64,000 bases of DNA. Source: Malurus cyaneus samueli. Taxonomy: Eukaryota > Chordata > Aves > Passeriformes > Maluridae. The notes beneath the pieces were generated by a model. It was not told where the DNA came from, did no database searches, and worked only from the letters and a program-made list of their open reading frames with translations. Of the stretch, positions 61,289 through 64,000 are shown piece after piece. The stretch covers positions 42,578,681 through 42,642,680 of the forward strand of contig CM019218.1 of assembly GCA_009741485.1 (NCBI GenBank), given 5' to 3'. Made by a program: the position numbers and the translations under genes. The first letter of the stretch is position 1, and each line of letters starts with the position of its first letter.

Positions 61289-62870
61289 GCAAATTGTGAT
61301 AAATTACATACATCCTTTTTTTTGAGAGGAAACAAGCTAAAATGAAATACTATTTTCTTCCCCACATCCAGTTGGGAAAGCTACTTACTAGCTATAAAAA
61401 TGGATGCCATTTCAGAACATAACCCCTTCCACTTCTGAGTATATTTTTCTGAGACAATCTAGTTCAGTAGTGAAAGCAGAAAAAACAGTGTAATAGAATT
61501 TAATTCTTGTGCTATTTTAGAGACTATTGCCAGAATGGCTTTAAATTGCTTTTGAACGAACTAGAAAGTTCAAGTTAATTGAACACAAGGATTCATGTAG
61601 CAAATTATCTTACTACTAATGGTATGGAAGAAAGAAACCTGATTAGCAAGCCCTGCTGGATACTCACAATGTGAGAAGTCAAGAGATGCCAGAACTAAAT
61701 CAGAAAGGTGAAGATCAATAGTTCTTTAATCAATGGTGGATTACAGTGGGATTTATTCTGCTGAAAACAGCAGGGGCAGATAAATTCCCCGCTGAGATTA
61801 ATTACTGGGAAGGGTGGATGTGAACAGAGGAGTGCAGTTATCTTTGCGACAACTGTAAGAGGCAAGAAGAACACCAGTGGGAGTACAGAGCTCTTTGTCT
61901 GAGTCTCTGCTGGTGACCAATGACACCCTCATCAAATTCCCAGCACCTCTCAGTTCTTTAGAAGAAATTGCCTTGAAGCCTGTGGATTTCCACAAACACA
62001 AATACTATAAACCAAAAAGTAGGGACACAATTTTTTAGCTTTCTTTTAAAACCCATGGGTTTTTATAGCTGTTGGGTTCGTAAAAAATCTCCGTTACGGA
62101 GACAAAAGCACCCATGTGTGCAGCTAAAGAATGACAGATCATGCACAAAGATGCTGATCACATTCACAGCACCTGCTTAAGTCAAGGGCTTGTCAGAGCT
62201 GCTGGGGCTCTGTTTGCTGGGGACATGGAATTCATCATGTCCATGGAACCCACAATTACCATTAGAACCTTTGCTGCTGAATGTCAGTTCCCACAAACTG
62301 GCCAGTAATGCCTTATGTTCAAATGCTAAATACTGTAAACTGAGACATTAAGGCTAAGCAGAACAGACAAATTACAGAGCATCTCTTGCAACAGAACTGA
62401 TAGAGAAAACAGGTCATAAATTGAAATTACTTCGAACTACTTAAGGCATTTACTAATATGACAAAAGAAACAGAGCCAACAGCTTAGCTTGTCAGTTCTT
62501 GATTTTCTACCAGCTTGAGGGAAAGTCTAATTGCTCCCCACTCCTGACATTTTATGTTCACTTACCTTACAAGAAGACAGCAAGATGCAGAGAGTCCAGC
62601 AGATTTTAAGTTTGCTGGATGTAATATGATGGATTTATTTGTTCTCTTACTTTGGTTATTACCAGCAGCTCTTTTAGAGGTCTCCATCTGATCAGATGGC
62701 ATCAACTTGCCCATTTTATTCCTTGCAGAAACATTTCAGAAAATATTTTCAATTCTGACTCCATCCAGGTATGTTGATATGTTTTCAATGACTCAGAATT
62801 CAGGTGCTTTAAGAGAAATTTCTGTAGTTTTTTACTCTGTATTTTATCAGACACCAACAATCACATCTGT

Positions 62871-63037
62871 GTGGCAAATCAAAGATGATTCTTTATTGGG
62901 AAAAAAATGAAAGTTTAATACAGATACAATATAAATTACAAAAAATGTTTTAAAAATCACCTCTCCAGGATACCCAGATTAATTGAAGGTGGAGCCTCAG
63001 TGAAGCAAATAAAGTCTTTCTCAGATCATCTCTTATT
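62871..63037 (-). other. CHID1: CHID1 3' untranslated region
   Basis: Runs on the - strand from the base after the TAA stop to the expected cleavage site 15-25 bases past the AATAAA at 62892-62897. At about 165 bases it is short. The cleavage position is an estimate from signal spacing. Confidence 0.65.
62892..62897 (-). terminator. CHID1: CHID1 polyadenylation signal AATAAA
   Basis: AATAAA on the - strand, 140 bases past the stop codon. An ATTAAA variant lies just upstream (62914-62919), and a GU-rich stretch (GTGATTGTTGGTGTCTGAT on the - strand, about 62848-62866) lies 25-45 bases downstream. Together these make a well-formed vertebrate poly(A) site. Confidence 0.7.
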
Positions 63038-63136
<99 letters not shown>

Positions 63137-64000
63137 CTAAAACGCATAAAGCAATCACATTTCAGTCAGAGATATCAGACACTCCATCCTGCCATTTCTT
63201 CATGTTATTTGCCATTATCAGACCTTTTAAAAAAATCTACCCTTGAACCAGCTACTGAAAATTCTTGTCTGTATTTCAAATACTCTCTGGTTAGCAAGCA
63301 ATCATTCAGTCAAAGACAGTTAATTGTACCAGTTAATTCAATGACCTAATAAAAGATTACCATCTAAATTGACAAAATGCCACAGAAATAAATCAGATTT
63401 ATGAACTATGCAAAGGACTATTCTAATTTAGGCTATCATTTCACAATGTGCAGAAATTCTAACTCTTCCCAGAAATATCTCAGGGGTAAAATAAAACTTT
63501 ATCACTGAAGACAATCAGAATGATTTGTCGATCTCTTGCCTACTCTTGCCTTTTCCCAGGACAGAGTCACAATTTACATTACAAAAATTCTATTTTAAAG
63601 AAAATCTTGGAGATAATAATTAAAAGTATCTGTATTTGAGCTCCAGCCATTGATTTAGAAGAGTTAGTTTAGCCATTGGTTTACAAGGGAAGGAATGCCA
63701 AAATTCATGTTCTGAACCTTACTTTCAGTTCAAACAACAAAGGTAATTATTTTTCCATCTTCTGCTCTTAGGTTTTCTTACTTTGAACTGCAGCACTGCA
63801 ATGTTTAAACCACTCACGCTAGGGAAGTGTTTAAAACTCATTTCCATGGGAAACAGAATAAAGTATCACAGCTTCATTAACAGATCCACAGGGCCTGGCA
63901 TTCATGACTGCTTTTAACTGATCACGAACAAAATAATTTTGAGCAACCTGTCAGTAATTATTATGTTAAAAAGGGAAAGAAACAAATTTTTCATGAGGTA
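63137..64000 (-). other. CHID1: CHID1 intron (partial)
   Basis: Lies upstream of the terminal exon on the - strand and runs past the window edge. I looked for the preceding CHID1 exon (the segment ending in an FYPTLK-type sequence) and did not find it, so this intron is longer than 860 bases. No repeat element recognised. Confidence 0.8.

Larger units (their letters stand above)
50886..62870. other. Intergenic stretch between TSPAN4 and CHID1 (right part)
   Basis: No gene recognised on either strand. It contains simple repeats (listed), a 20-bp tandem duplication and a generally A/T-rich, repeat-poor sequence. Open frames up to 120 codons (53087-53449, -) have no family motif or splice context. 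Confidence 0.55.

Noticed and set aside
62070..62110. GGGTTCG-like word considered as a tRNA T-loop
   Set aside because: No acceptor stem, anticodon arm or A/B box pair around it. No tRNA, rRNA or other structured RNA gene was seen in the window.

Overview
The window looks like a piece of a bird nuclear genome. Three things support this: vertebrate exons with GT-AG splice sites, retroelements of CR1 type, and a retroviral LTR of a type typical of birds. There are no mammalian SINEs, no bacterial-type operons and no long coding ORFs. Coding sequence is sparse: five exons, about 490 coding bases in 64 kb.

Region by region. Positions 1-29015 hold no exon I can recognise. They are most simply one very long intron of TSPAN4, because the first TSPAN4 exon seen (29016-29117) needs an upstream splice donor that I cannot find here. 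This stretch contains an internally deleted CR1 (about 8425-8990, antisense), an older CR1/L3-like fragment (about 16825-17130, antisense) and several simple repeats. Positions 29016-40626 hold the last four coding exons of TSPAN4 on the + strand: 29016-29117, 35639-35770, 37794-37877 and 40558-40626. All are phase 0 and together encode 128 residues, from the start of the large extracellular loop to the stop codon. A solo LTR (37230-37516) lies in the intron before the third of these exons. About 22 kb of apparently gene-free DNA follows, with a 1.3 kb CR1 (about 49575-50885, sense) and many A- or T-runs. At the right edge the terminal coding exon of CHID1 (63038-63136, - strand) is followed by a short 3' UTR with a good polyadenylation site.

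TSPAN4 (+) and CHID1 (-) are therefore arranged tail to tail, as I recall for human 11p15.5. TSPAN4 is a four-pass membrane tetraspanin that organises membrane microdomains and migrasomes. CHID1 is a secreted or lysosomal chitinase-like protein. Nothing in the sequence suggests that the two act together; the neighbourhood appears to be conserved synteny.

I found no convincing previously undescribed system. The points most worth checking are the unusually long non-coding stretch upstream of the first TSPAN4 exon, a change of strand base skew near 30 kb that does not coincide with a gene boundary, and a few local structures (a hairpin-capable GT/AC repeat, a G-tract and a 20-bp tandem duplication).
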